The notes: generated by a model from the letters alone, not told the origin. DNA of 14,403 nt from CAZSPL01 sp964608735 (GCA_964608735.1 CAZSPL010000085.1:1-14403), one strand, 5' to 3'; positions 1 through 8,118 are shown, counted from the stretch's first letter. Translations and numbers: made by a program.

Positions 1-1194
1 CGATGCCCATGCCGCGCCCGGGACGCCCTTGAGCGGGACAAGTATCCACGATGCAAAGAACAGCACGACGAACGTGAGCAGCATCGAGTAGGTCACCCAT
101 ATCGGCTTGCCGCGTCCGATTGCATCCGACTGGAACACTTTGTTCAGCGTCGAAAATAATACCCAGATAAGGATTATGAGGGTCGGGTAATATGCCGCGC
201 CGTATTCTTTCTTGTTGAACAGAAGAAACATGATGGGATGGCACAAAATCGCGAAGACCCCGAGTGATATGACGCATACGAAGATGGTATTCCGCATAAC
301 GACATTTATCAGCGTACGCCCCTCCTCCCCTTCCGCCGCCGACGCTATCGGCAACAGCGCCGTCGATATGCTTGAAAATATCCGCTTGAACGATTCGCCG
401 AACAACAGCGGGATGCCGTAGATCCCGACCGCCGCTTCACCCATCATGACCGTGAGAAACGGGACGTTCATTTTCAGCCCGAGAAAACCGACGAAGCTTC
501 CGATGTGAGTCTGTATGCCGAACTTGATGCTTTCCTTCAGAGCCCCCGGCGGATACGACCAGTGGAGGATGCCGTCGCGCGCGAGTATCACCAGTCCGGC
601 GATCAGGCTCACGACTATGCCCGCCGAAAAACTTATATATGACCAGGCGGCCATCGCCGCGATGTCCCCTGAATTGCGCAAGAAAAGCCAGGCGGCGAGA
701 TAGCCGAAAAACGACACGAACGGCTGCATGGCCCATATGAGGTTGTATGCAAAGATCCTGTTGCGACCGAGGTGTACCGACAGGTTGAGGAACCACAGCA
801 TATAAGGGATATACGTCAGCACCGCGAGGATGACCGCGTAATTGGGCAGCTTCGTTACGTCATCCCCGAACACGAAAGAACGCGCGCCGTTGAATGCCAG
901 CGCCGTGATAACGAGGGTCACGACGATGATGATCATGCCGCCGGACAGCGTCAGCCCCACCATCTCCCGTGGCGTATATTTCCTGCGACCCGTGAAATTG
1001 ACAATGGAGTTGTTCAATCCGAGGTTCGACGCGGCATGCAGGAATGTCGGGATGAAACGAAAAATCTCGAACATCCCGAATCCCTCGGGCTTCAGCATCG
1101 AGGCAAGCAACACGCCCCGGCCAACGCCGAGTATGAGCGCGACGACCTCGAATGCAAATGTTATCAGCGAGCCTCGGAGCATATGGGAAAGCAT
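1..1194 (-). CDS. MATE/MOP-type polysaccharide flippase (Wzx-like), 3'-truncated by window edge
   Basis: Predicted inner-membrane flippase that moves lipid-linked sugar units across the cytoplasmic membrane. The minus-strand frame is open without a stop from 1194 to base 1 (398 codons); the C-terminus lies outside the window, and family members usually have about 430-500 residues. Hydrophobic segments are visible near residues 10-30, 82-104, 119-140, 150-172, 184-205, 302-326, 336-352 and 368-388. Family-like features are the N-terminal GSLITFAFEVVALILG, the KPEGFGMFE stretch after the first helix, an IKFGIQTHIGSF helix start and a YGIPLLFGESFKR segment. ATG 1194 is chosen, but its ribosome binding site is weak: GTG at 1209 and ATG at 1182 are in frame and possible. 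It is divergent from the glycohydrolase gene. Family is fairly sure; substrate is unknown. Confidence 0.85.
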   Translation of the reverse strand, partial: MLSHMLRGSLITFAFEVVALILGVGRGVLLASMLKPEGFGMFEIFRFIPTFLHAASNLGLNNSIVNFTGRRKYTPREMVGLTLSGGMIIIVVTLVITALAFNGARSFVFGDDVTKLPNYAVILAVLTYIPYMLWFLNLSVHLGRNRIFAYNLIWAMQPFVSFFGYLAAWLFLRNSGDIAAMAAWSYISFSAGIVVSLIAGLVILARDGILHWSYPPGALKESIKFGIQTHIGSFVGFLGLKMNVPFLTVMMGEAAVGIYGIPLLFGESFKRIFSSISTALLPIASAAEGEEGRTLINVVMRNTIFVCVISLGVFAILCHPIMFLLFNKKEYGAAYYPTLIILIWVLFSTLNKVFQSDAIGRGKPIWVTYSMLLTFVVLFFASWILVPLKGVPGAAWAS

Positions 1195-1326
1195 TATACC
1201 AGTTTGCACCGGGCGCGATAGGCTTTTATCTTCGCTGCTTGCGTGGTATATATTTAATCATATGGAAACGGACCGTAATCCGGCCGGCGGGAGCCGGCGA
1301 GCATGTGATGTTTTTTTTCACGAGCG

Positions 1327-1354
1327 TTGCCCGGCTTGCAGTTGATGATATAAT
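1327..1354 (+). promoter_or_regulatory. Candidate sigma-70 promoter for the glycohydrolase gene
   Basis: A perfect -10 hexamer TATAAT (1349-1354) lies 16 bases after TTGCCC (1327-1332), which matches four of six -35 bases. A start near 1361 would give a leader of about 60 bases ending in the AAGGAA ribosome binding site (1410-1415), well placed for ATG 1422. Identified by eye only. Confidence 0.4.
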
Positions 1355-1421
1355 GACCGTTGCTGAGGGATTCATTGAAACCGGGAGCATGGCTGTAACT
1401 GCAGCCGGTAAGGAATAATTA

Positions 1422-2506
1422 ATGACGCGCCTTCCGACTCCAAAACTTCTTGATCGCTTCGTTGGTGCCATGCTCGGTACGGGTGTCGGCGACGCATTGG
1501 GCGCGCCGGTGGAGGAATGGTCGAGCCAGACCATACGGGCCACCCTCGGGCAGGTTCGCGATTACCAGACCACGTTCCTCGGGCGAGGGGTCATCACCGA
1601 TGATACACAGATGACCATCGTACTCGCCGAATCCATCATACAGAACGAGCATTTCAATCCCGGGCAGTTCGCCTATGCACTCGGCCAGTGGATGAAGCGC
1701 AACGATGAGGGGGTCGAGCCGGCGCGCGGCGTCGGCTATGCCATCAGTCTCGCGTGCAGGCGGCTGTACAAGGGCACATACTGGAAGCGGTCGGGCGAAT
1801 TTTCCGCGAGTAACGGCGGAGCCGTGCGCGTGTCACCGATAGGGCTTTACCACGCGCCGCACGGTTCCGAAGCCATCGCCGACCTGCTCGATGACGCGAG
1901 GGATTCCGCCATCCCGACGCATATCGACCCGGTCGCCATCGCGGGAGCGCAGGTACTGGCACTGGCGATAATGCGCCTGTGCGGAGAGGAGCGCGCCGGG
2001 TTCAATCCCGACACCTTCCTCAACTGGCTCATCGGCCTGATGGATGAGCAAAATCCGCAGATGGCAGAAGTGCTCAGGAACGTGAAGTATCTACTCATCG
2101 NNNNNNNNNNCAGGATTCGAGTTTCATTATCCCGATGAAGGATGTCGGACTGAGGGATGTGCGCCTCGGATATAATCTCGATACCGACCTCGACCATATG
2201 GCGAAAATCGGCTGTGGCAAATTCGTGCTCGAAAGCGTCCCCGCGGCGCTCTATGCATTCCTGTCCAGCCCGGACAGCCTCGAGCGGTCGCTCATCGTCG
2301 CCGTAAACGCCGGTGGCGATGCCGACAGCATCGCGGCGATGACGGGCGCTCTGAGCGGGGCATTCAACGGGGCGCAGTCGATCCCCATGAGGTGGGTAAA
2401 AGACCTGGAAAACAGGGATTATCTTATTGAGATCGCGAACCTTCTCTACGACCTGGCCACCGAAGGCAAGTCGCGCAAAATCCAGAACTGGCCGGTCGTT
2501 GGTTGA
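1422..2506 (+). CDS. ADP-ribosylglycohydrolase family protein, interrupted by an assembly gap
   Basis: Predicted cytoplasmic hydrolase of the ADP-ribosylglycohydrolase/DraG family (two-metal enzymes that remove ADP-ribose from modified targets). The N-terminal part has GVGDALGAPVE (about residues 21-31) and TDDTQMT (about 59-65); the DDT aspartates are metal ligands in the family. A SNGGAVRVSPIGL stretch and THIDPVAIAGAQ follow. After the gap the reading resumes as a different frame with KFVLESVPAALYAFL and NAGGDADSIAAMTGAL, the C-terminal metal-binding motif. About 226 codons lie before the Ns and 132 after, so the total is close to a normal family length of 300-360 and little may be missing. 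The frame change is explained by the placeholder length of the gap, not necessarily by mutation. AAGGAA at 1410-1415 supports ATG 1422. Substrate is unknown; no ADP-ribosyltransferase partner is visible nearby. Confidence 0.88.
2101..2110. other. Assembly gap of ten Ns
   Basis: Ten consecutive Ns sit inside the glycohydrolase gene. The coding frame before the gap (starting 1422) and after it (CAG codon at 2111) differ, so the true gap length is not ten or is not a multiple compatible with ten. It looks like a scaffolding placeholder. Confidence 0.98.
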
Positions 2507-2577
2507 TAGTCTGGGGCTTTGAGGTTTCCCGCCCGAGGGTTGAGGAAAGGAAGGAGCCTTCGTTTAAAAGTAAATAA

Positions 2578-2604
2578 TTGCGGCTGTATATCAAAGGGTA
2601 TAAT
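2578..2604 (+). promoter_or_regulatory. Weak candidate promoter for the methyltransferase gene
   Basis: TATAAT (2599-2604) is preceded by TTGCGG (2578-2583) with a short 15-base spacer. A start near 2611 would leave the GGAGA ribosome binding site (2616-2620) just inside the transcript and would fit ATG 2624. The short spacer makes this tentative; read-through from the glycohydrolase gene 118 bases upstream is the alternative. Confidence 0.3.
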
Positions 2605-2623
2605 ATGCCTTTCCTGGAGAAAA

Positions 2624-3358
2624 ATGCGCTGGACTGCCGCGAAATATTGCGATTACTTCGACCGTAAACAGAACATCGGATTCTTCACCACACTTGCCGC
2701 CGAAGCCGGGCGCGTGCTCGATATCGGCGCCGGCACCGGGCGCATAAGCATCGCGATGGCGGAAGCCGGAGCCAAGGTGACCGCGGTCGAGCCGGACCCG
2801 AATTTCAGGGCGATGTTCAAGCAGAATATCGACACCTATCCGAAGGATGTCCAGAAAAACATCGAGATGATGCGCGGCGATATGCTCAACTTCTCCACCG
2901 CGCGCCGTTTTCCCCTCATCATCCTCGCGGGCGTTTTCGAATCGCTCTATTCGAAAGACCAGCGGTTCTCCGCGCTGCAACGCTTCCATGAAATGCTCGA
3001 ACCCGGCGGACGCCTCGTATTCGATCTGCTCTCCGTAAATATCGGCGATTTTCCGCTCAAGGAAGTCGACCGCATCACGGAGGGAAATGAACAATACATC
3101 CGCAAGATGGCCTGCAAGATTGACAAGACCGAGAAAGTGGCGCGTATCCGCTTTATCTACGAGACCCATGTCTCCGGCAATTTCTTCGACGAGGTCGAGG
3201 AAATCCGTGTCGTGGCGCTCGTCGAGCCAAGGGAAGTCAGCGAGGGACTCATAGAAGCCGGGTTCCGAGATTTCCAATTCTATGGCGGTTACGACCGCAG
3301 GCCGTATGACCTCTATGCCCGTACCCTCGTCGTTGAAGCCTGGGAAAAAGGCGCTTAG
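2624..3358 (+). CDS. Class I SAM-dependent methyltransferase
   Basis: Predicted soluble methyltransferase of 244 residues with a Rossmann-type SAM-binding fold. Motif I is VLDIGAGTGRI (about residues 30-40), followed by the acidic VTAVEPDPNF that would hold the SAM ribose, then MRGDMLNF, the strand FPLIILAGVFESLY and the post-motif LEPGGRLVFDLL. The C-terminal part (VREVSE-like region, AGFRDFQFYGGYD) resembles the usual closing strands of small-molecule methyltransferases. ATG 2624 is chosen because GGAGA lies at 2616-2620 and because the frame is open only weakly upstream, with no ATG. An ATG at 2605 is in another frame and stops after about 20 codons. The substrate is not recognisable. It follows the glycohydrolase gene in the same direction, but 118 bases apart. 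Confidence 0.85.
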   Translation: MRWTAAKYCDYFDRKQNIGFFTTLAAEAGRVLDIGAGTGRISIAMAEAGAKVTAVEPDPNFRAMFKQNIDTYPKDVQKNIEMMRGDMLNFSTARRFPLIILAGVFESLYSKDQRFSALQRFHEMLEPGGRLVFDLLSVNIGDFPLKEVDRITEGNEQYIRKMACKIDKTEKVARIRFIYETHVSGNFFDEVEEIRVVALVEPREVSEGLIEAGFRDFQFYGGYDRRPYDLYARTLVVEAWEKGA

Positions 3359-3401
3359 CTTCATACCCCCGGCTCGAAATCTTTTAGTATTCTCCTGGTT
3401 T

Positions 3402-3473
3402 GATGTTTCGGCACACCCTTGTGCCGAAACAACATGGCGTCGGGGTTCCGGCACAAGGGTGTGCCGAAACATC
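3402..3473. repeat. Inverted pair of hairpin repeats (REP/BIME-like)
   Basis: Bases 3402-3426 are the exact reverse complement of 3449-3473 (25 bases); extended inward to 3430 and 3445 the match is 28 of 29. Each arm is itself a hairpin: the left one (3405-3430) has a perfect 11-base stem with arms GTTTCGGCACA and TGTGCCGAAAC around CCCT; the right one (3445-3470) has the same stem with one mismatch around AGGG. The centre is only 14 bases. There is no T-run after either hairpin, so a rho-independent terminator is unlikely. The form matches paired REP elements (BIME) or a small MITE. No transposase is in the window. Confidence 0.85.
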
Positions 3474-3624
3474 GAGCCCTTAACAGAACCACGACCATAA
3501 GAGAGTGACCACAACCGCCAAAACATCTAATCATGACATCTCCAATTAAAAATACTTATACTTCGATGCTATCGACGGTGTCAGTCTAAAGCCGTCGAAA
3601 AACGCGATGAATGCAGTGAATAAT

Positions 3625-3653
3625 TTGATAGATTTACATTCATCCACTATAAT
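3625..3653 (+). promoter_or_regulatory. Strong sigma-70 promoter of the ABC exporter operon
   Basis: TTGATA (3625-3630), a 17-base spacer and a perfect TATAAT (3648-3653). Transcription would start near 3660 and give a leader of only about 20 bases, containing GGGTGA (3668-3673) six bases before ATG 3680. Confidence 0.7.
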
Positions 3654-3679
3654 TCGCGGTTCTGCATGGGTGACGCTTT

Positions 3680-5485
3680 ATGTGGTGGCACTGGGACGAA
3701 ACCGAGGAGGGCATACGCACTATCTCCATCAAGGAGATGGTGCGCAAGCTATTCCCCCTGTTCAGGCCCTATATAAAGCCCATCATCCTTGCCTTCATGC
3801 TACTGCTTCTCATCACCGGTACCCGCGTGATCGGGCCGTATCTCCTCGGCAGGGTAATCATCGACAGGTTCATCGTCGAGCGAAATATCACCGGCATCGC
3901 ATACACCGGGGCGATTTACCTCGCCATCATCGCCGTGGGCGTAGTGCTCGCATACTTCCAGGCGATTGTGCTGTTCAGGGTCGGTATCTCCATGATAACC
4001 GACTTCAAGCACCGGATGTTCAGGCATATAATGCATCTCGACCTTGATTTCTTTCACGAGAATCCGCCCGGCAAGCTGATAAGCCGCGTCGAGCATGACG
4101 CCGACACCATACGCAACCTGTTCGGCGAAGTCCTTCTCAACCTGCTGAGCAACTTCTTCCTGTTCATCGGTTTCTTCACGATAATGTTCTTCATGAACTG
4201 GCGGCTGACGCTCTATGTCGCCATGCTCGTCCCGGTATTGTTCGGCTGCGTATTCCTGTTCCTGAAAAAAATCAGGCCGTGGTACAAGGAGACGCGCGCC
4301 AGGTGGGCTATCGTCACGGGTTACACCACCGAGTATGTACAGGGCGTCGATGTAATCCAGCAGTTCAACTACCACGATTGCGCGCGGCGCAGGATGCACG
4401 ATGTCAACCTCGGAAAGTACAAGATCGAGGTCCCCGCGAGCTTCATCGAATACGGCTTCTGGGGCGGATTTATTTTCGGCGAGATCGCGGCAATCGCGAT
4501 AATCCTCCTCATCGGTGCGAAGTACGCACTGAATCCCGGCGTTTACGGCGAGACGATAACCATCGGCCTCATCATCGCGTTCGTGGAATACATACGACAA
4601 ATGTTCTGGCCCATCATCCAGGTCGGCGAGCAATTGAATTTCGTACAGCGGGCGTTCGTCTCCACCGAGAGGATATTCGCCATTCTCGAGCGTGAGCCCG
4701 CAATCGTCGACGGCCCGGTGCAGACCGATGAACTGCAATTCAACAGCGAGATAATTTTTGAGAATGTCTGGTTCGCGTATGATAAAGACGAATGGATCCT
4801 GAAGGACGTCTCGTTCAAGCTCCCCAAGGGAAACCGGCTCGCGCTGGTCGGGGCATCGGGCGGCGGGAAGTCCACCATCATCAACCTGTTGCTGCGCTTT
4901 TACGACCCCCAGAAGGGGCGGATCACCCTCGACGGCGTCGATATCAGGGAATACCCGGTCGCCGCGTGGCGCTCCCTTATGGGGCTCGTCCTGCAGGATA
5001 TTTACCTCTTCCCGGGTACCGTGCAGGACAACCTGCGCGTGTTCAACGAAGAGATCGACCTCGAAACGATCAAGCGCGTAAGCGGCATAGTCCGCGCGAA
5101 CAGGTTCATCGAAAGGCTTCCCGGCGGCTACGAAGGCGAGCTCGCCGAGCGGGGGGCAAACCTTTCAGTCGGCGAAAGGCAATTGCTTTCGTTCGCCCGC
5201 GCGCTTACAAGCAACCCGCCCGTGCTGGTGCTCGATGAAGCCACCAGTTCGGTCGACCCCCACACCGAGAGGCTCATCCAGGAGGCCATCGAGAAGCTGC
5301 TCGAAGGGCGCACCGCGGTAATCGTCGCCCACCGGCTTTCAACGATACTCAGCTCACATGAAATTCTTCTCATACATGCCGGCGAAGTAGCCGAGCGGGG
5401 AACGCACGAGGAGTTGCTCAAGGTAAACGGCTTGTACGCCAAACTGTACAAACTCCAGTTCGCGGACATAGGGGTGGATGAGTGA
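3680..5485 (+). CDS. ABC exporter half-transporter, subunit 1 (catalytic Walker B)
   Basis: A 601-residue fused membrane-ATPase half-transporter of the type IV exporter fold (MsbA/LmrA/TM287-288 class), acting in the inner membrane. Residues about 20-330 form the six-helix exporter domain, with membrane segments near 33-55, 75-100, 150-172, 176-195, 260-282 and 292-312. The ATPase domain has Walker A GASGGGKST (391-399), Q-loop Gln439, a non-canonical signature LSVGE (495-499 in place of LSGGQ), Walker B VLVLDE (515-520) with the catalytic Glu520, and the H-loop His551. The N-terminal WWHWDETEE patch before the elbow helix is common in one subunit of heterodimeric exporters. ATG 3680 has GGGTGA upstream. 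The stop overlaps the start of the next gene by four bases, which predicts translational coupling and a 1:1 heterodimer. Cargo (drug, lipid or peptide) is unknown. Confidence 0.93.
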   Translation: MWWHWDETEEGIRTISIKEMVRKLFPLFRPYIKPIILAFMLLLLITGTRVIGPYLLGRVIIDRFIVERNITGIAYTGAIYLAIIAVGVVLAYFQAIVLFRVGISMITDFKHRMFRHIMHLDLDFFHENPPGKLISRVEHDADTIRNLFGEVLLNLLSNFFLFIGFFTIMFFMNWRLTLYVAMLVPVLFGCVFLFLKKIRPWYKETRARWAIVTGYTTEYVQGVDVIQQFNYHDCARRRMHDVNLGKYKIEVPASFIEYGFWGGFIFGEIAAIAIILLIGAKYALNPGVYGETITIGLIIAFVEYIRQMFWPIIQVGEQLNFVQRAFVSTERIFAILEREPAIVDGPVQTDELQFNSEIIFENVWFAYDKDEWILKDVSFKLPKGNRLALVGASGGGKSTIINLLLRFYDPQKGRITLDGVDIREYPVAAWRSLMGLVLQDIYLFPGTVQDNLRVFNEEIDLETIKRVSGIVRANRFIERLPGGYEGELAERGANLSVGERQLLSFARALTSNPPVLVLDEATSSVDPHTERLIQEAIEKLLEGRTAVIVAHRLSTILSSHEILLIHAGEVAERGTHEELLKVNGLYAKLYKLQFADIGVDE

Positions 5486-7419
5486 ACCATGTCAGGTGGA
5501 TATTCTCCCTCTGGCCGAAGCACATCAAGCTGCTGCCGGTGCTCTTCTTCCTGACGCTGCTTTCCGCCGGGGCATTCACAGCCTACCCACTCGTCATACG
5601 CTGGATAATCGACCGGCTCAGCGAATATGACAGTGTCCAGCCCGGGCCGAGCTGGCTCGTATACGCGGTTGCATCATCTTTTCTCTGGGCCGCCGCAATG
5701 CTGGAGCATCTCCGCGACGCTCTCCGCCCCGAAATGCCGGCATATTTCGCGACGGTCATAGACGCGGTCATCAAAGTCCTCGAGAAAGTCGGCGACTTCG
5801 ATGCCATGAACGCGGCGTTCGCACCCGTTAAAATTACCGCCCTCGTATGGGCGCTGATGGGCATCGGGGTCATTCGTTCGATAAGCTATCTCTATCCCGG
5901 CACCCGCGCGCTCATAAACAATCGCATCGACATGGATGTCAGGGAGCGATTCTTCGAAATCATCCTGAGCAAGGGATATCGCTTCTTCAACAAATTCCGC
6001 ACCGGCGACCTCGTCACACGACTGACGCGCGACGTGGCCGACTTCCCGAAGATCGCCTGGTTCGCATGCTCGGGCATATTCCGCGCCGTCGAATCGACCG
6101 CGAAGCTGATATTCATCATCATCGTGATGATGCTCATGAACTGGAAGCTCGCGCTTTTGGCCCTGGCCCCGCTCCCGGTGATGATATATGTCTTCTATGT
6201 CGTACGCATCAGGCTCGCGCTGCGCTCCCGCGCCGTGCAGGACGCTATCAGCGAAACCAACGACGCCCTCGAATCGGCATTCAGCGGCGTCCGGATACTG
6301 AAGGCATACAGCGGTGAGGAAAGGCAGGCGGACAATTTCCTCAGGCTTCTCAACAAGCGAATCGAGATAGAGATGAACCTCTTGAGGCTGCAGGTATTTC
6401 TCTGGAATACATACTGGATGATCGACACCCTCGGCCTGGTTATCGTTATTATCATCGGCGGGATCTTCGTAACCAACGGCTCCCTCTCCATTGGCAGCCT
6501 CTATGCGTTCTACATGTTCATGGGAATGCTCCTTCATCCGTTGCTCGACATCCCCAACCTGTTCGCGACGAGCAAGCAGGCGTTCGTATGCGTCGACAGG
6601 CTCGAGGAAATAAGGAATACCCCCGGGGGCACCGAGGGCCTGTTCGAGGGCATCCTGCCCGTCCCGGCGTTCGAATCGCTCGAGCTTAAATGCGTGAAGT
6701 TCAGCTACGACGACAGCACGCCGGTTGTCCTTGACGGCGTCAGCCTCAACCTGGAAGCCGGCACGAAAGCCGCGGTTGTCGGGCCGGTCGGATGCGGCAA
6801 ATCGACCCTCATCAAGATGGCCGCGGGCATGCTTCCCCCGCAGGAAGGGGACGTTCTCGTCAACGGCAGGTCCATCCACGATTACAACATCGCCGAGTAC
6901 CGCGCCCTCACCGGGTACATCCCCCAGGAGCCGGTCCTGTTTTCCGAGAGCGTCAAGAACAACGTCGTCTTCGGGAGAGATATTTCCGATGAACGAGTGT
7001 GGGAAGCGCTCGGGTATGGGCAGGTTGAAGAAGAAGTCAGGACGTTAACCGACGGATGCGACCAGATGCTCGGACAGCGCGGCCTGACCGTTTCGGGCGG
7101 ACAGAAGCAGCGCATCGCCATCGCAAGGGCATTGGCCGGAAATCCCATGCTGCTTCTTATGGATGACTGCACCGCAAGCCTCGATGCCGCGAATGAAGAA
7201 AAATTCTGGGATATGTTCGCCGAACATTTCCCGGACGCTGCATGCCTTATCGTCACGCACCGCCTCGCCACCGCCAAGCAGGCCGACGTGATATATGTCC
7301 TCGACGAGGGGCGTATCGTCGGCGCGGGTTCGCACGAACACCTTCTGAAAACCTGCGAGGCTTACAGGAATTTCCTCACACGGGCCGAACTGGAATCGAT
7401 CCTCAAGCTCAAGGCCTGA
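5482..7419 (+). CDS. ABC exporter half-transporter, subunit 2 (degenerate Walker B)
   Basis: A 645-residue half-transporter, partner of the preceding subunit. It starts at GTG 5482, overlapping the upstream TGA (GTGA). The ATPase domain has Walker A GPVGCGKST (434-442), Gln482 in the Q-loop, canonical signature VSGGQ (537-541) and His593 in the H-loop, but Walker B reads LLLMDD (557-562): Asp562 sits where the catalytic glutamate belongs. In heterodimeric exporters this pattern marks the degenerate site, made of this Walker A/B and the partner's signature, and that partner signature is the altered LSVGE. The two proteins are therefore complementary. Between membrane segment 1 (about 15-43) and segment 2 (about 117-137) lies a stretch of some 70 residues, longer than the usual short periplasmic loop. 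Cargo is unknown; two MarR genes lie downstream. Confidence 0.93.
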   Translation: MNHVRWIFSLWPKHIKLLPVLFFLTLLSAGAFTAYPLVIRWIIDRLSEYDSVQPGPSWLVYAVASSFLWAAAMLEHLRDALRPEMPAYFATVIDAVIKVLEKVGDFDAMNAAFAPVKITALVWALMGIGVIRSISYLYPGTRALINNRIDMDVRERFFEIILSKGYRFFNKFRTGDLVTRLTRDVADFPKIAWFACSGIFRAVESTAKLIFIIIVMMLMNWKLALLALAPLPVMIYVFYVVRIRLALRSRAVQDAISETNDALESAFSGVRILKAYSGEERQADNFLRLLNKRIEIEMNLLRLQVFLWNTYWMIDTLGLVIVIIIGGIFVTNGSLSIGSLYAFYMFMGMLLHPLLDIPNLFATSKQAFVCVDRLEEIRNTPGGTEGLFEGILPVPAFESLELKCVKFSYDDSTPVVLDGVSLNLEAGTKAAVVGPVGCGKSTLIKMAAGMLPPQEGDVLVNGRSIHDYNIAEYRALTGYIPQEPVLFSESVKNNVVFGRDISDERVWEALGYGQVEEEVRTLTDGCDQMLGQRGLTVSGGQKQRIAIARALAGNPMLLLMDDCTASLDAANEEKFWDMFAEHFPDAACLIVTHRLATAKQADVIYVLDEGRIVGAGSHEHLLKTCEAYRNFLTRAELESILKLKA

Positions 7420-7457
7420 CATCGATGCGTGAGCGCGCCGGGCTGAAATTTCCCCGT

Positions 7458-7486
7458 TTGACAAGAAAGTGGTACCGCATTAATAT
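7458..7486 (+). promoter_or_regulatory. Strong sigma-70 promoter of the first MarR gene
   Basis: Perfect TTGACA (7458-7463), 17-base spacer, TAATAT (7481-7486). It lies 38 bases after the exporter stop, so the MarR genes can be transcribed on their own. AT-rich sequence with a partly symmetric ATAGTTAATTAT (7490-7501) directly follows and could hold an autoregulatory operator. Confidence 0.7.
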
Positions 7487-7548
7487 TGTATAGTTAATTA
7501 TTTACCAATCATAGTGTGAAGGGAGTGGGAGTTTGAGAGGAGTTTTAT

Positions 7549-8007
7549 ATGCTTGAGAGCCGGATCAAGATCAAAGACCTGGACGAAACGATAATCGGAT
7601 TGTGTATTATCGACGGGGGACTGCTTGCCCGTAAATTCGAGAAGATCATGGCGCATCGCGGGCTTACGTTCGGCGACTTCTCGGTCCTTCGCCAGCTTTA
7701 TGTTGACAAGGGCGAGATGAACCTCCGCTCGGTGAAAAGCGCCACTATCCTGTTCAGCGGGGCGAGCATCACGAAGGTTACCGATAAGCTCGTCAAGAAA
7801 GGCTATATTAACCGCCGCGAAAACCCCCTCTCCCGCAGGGAGAAGCTTGTGAAGATAACTCCCTCGGGGGAAAGGCTGGCGGAGGATGTAATCCGTGACG
7901 CGAGGAAGCAGTATGGCGCCATCCTCGCCGGTCTGAACCGGCCGGCAAAGGAACAAACAGCCAAGGCATTGAAGCTCATGACCCGGAACATCCTTGAGAT
8001 GAAATAG
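7549..8007 (+). CDS. MarR-family transcriptional regulator, copy A
   Basis: A 152-residue winged helix-turn-helix protein, predicted to bind DNA as a dimer. Residues about 60-110 form the DNA-binding part: helix and recognition helix around LFSGASITKVTDKLVKKGYI (68-87), then the wing RRENPLSRREKLVKITPSGE, which matches the MarR pattern of a charged wing with a DRR-like SRR and the closing ITPSGE. The terminal helices would form the dimer interface. GAGAGGAG (7535-7542) lies six bases before ATG 7549. It is 130 bases downstream of the exporter operon in the same direction, which fits a local regulator of that operon, but the ligand and operator are unknown. It is a tandem paralogue of the next gene. 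Confidence 0.9.
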   Translation: MLESRIKIKDLDETIIGLCIIDGGLLARKFEKIMAHRGLTFGDFSVLRQLYVDKGEMNLRSVKSATILFSGASITKVTDKLVKKGYINRRENPLSRREKLVKITPSGERLAEDVIRDARKQYGAILAGLNRPAKEQTAKALKLMTRNILEMK

Positions 8008-8049
8008 GAAAAGATGAATCATTGTTCCGGCTTGGATAAGAGTAAATTA

Positions 8050-8078
8050 TTCCCGATTCAAGTTTTTTAGGCTATACT
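8050..8078 (+). promoter_or_regulatory. Possible promoter of the second MarR gene
   Basis: TATACT (8073-8078) is a good -10 element; 17 bases upstream TTCCCG (8050-8055) is a poor -35. The -10 overlaps TATACTAAT, part of which recurs before the ferritin-like gene. A MarR-repressed promoter with weak -35 is one reading; co-transcription with copy A is another. Confidence 0.3.
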
Positions 8079-8118
8079 AATCGCGGGATGGCCGGTCAGG
8101 ACACTGGAGGTGTCTGGA

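Larger units (their letters stand above)
3359..3679. other. Intergenic region with double hairpin, small stem-loop and promoter
   Basis: This 321-base stretch has no credible gene. It holds the large inverted repeat at 3402-3473, a smaller stem-loop with 7-base arms (TCGACGG 3572-3578 and CCGTCGA 3592-3598, 13-base loop) and the consensus-like promoter at 3625-3653 that serves the exporter operon. The sequence from about 3530 to 3650 is visibly more AT-rich than the flanking genes. Confidence 0.8.

Noticed and set aside
1283..1318. GCCGGC hairpin (1283-1298) followed by eight Ts (1311-1318), read as a terminator
   Set aside because: Twelve bases separate stem and T-run, and no plus-strand gene ends upstream.
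2605..2667. ATG at 2605 as start of the methyltransferase
   Set aside because: It is in another frame and stops at 2667. A frameshift joining it to the methyltransferase cannot be excluded, but ATG 2624 with GGAGA explains the data.
3402..3473. Repeat pair considered as a CRISPR fragment or attachment site
   Set aside because: Only two units, in inverted orientation, with a 14-base centre, no cas genes and no integrase.
2591..3526. 311-codon open frame on the minus strand opposite the methyltransferase
   Set aside because: It mirrors the coding strand of a gene with clear SAM-binding motifs and has no recognisable motif of its own; acidic/histidine-rich composition is typical of antisense shadows here.
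3800..4738. 312-codon minus-strand frame opposite exporter subunit 1
   Set aside because: Antisense shadow of a certain ABC exporter gene; low-complexity, charged composition and no family signature.
5674..6879. 401-codon minus-strand frame opposite exporter subunit 2
   Set aside because: Long but antisense to a gene with full ABC motifs; length follows from codon bias.
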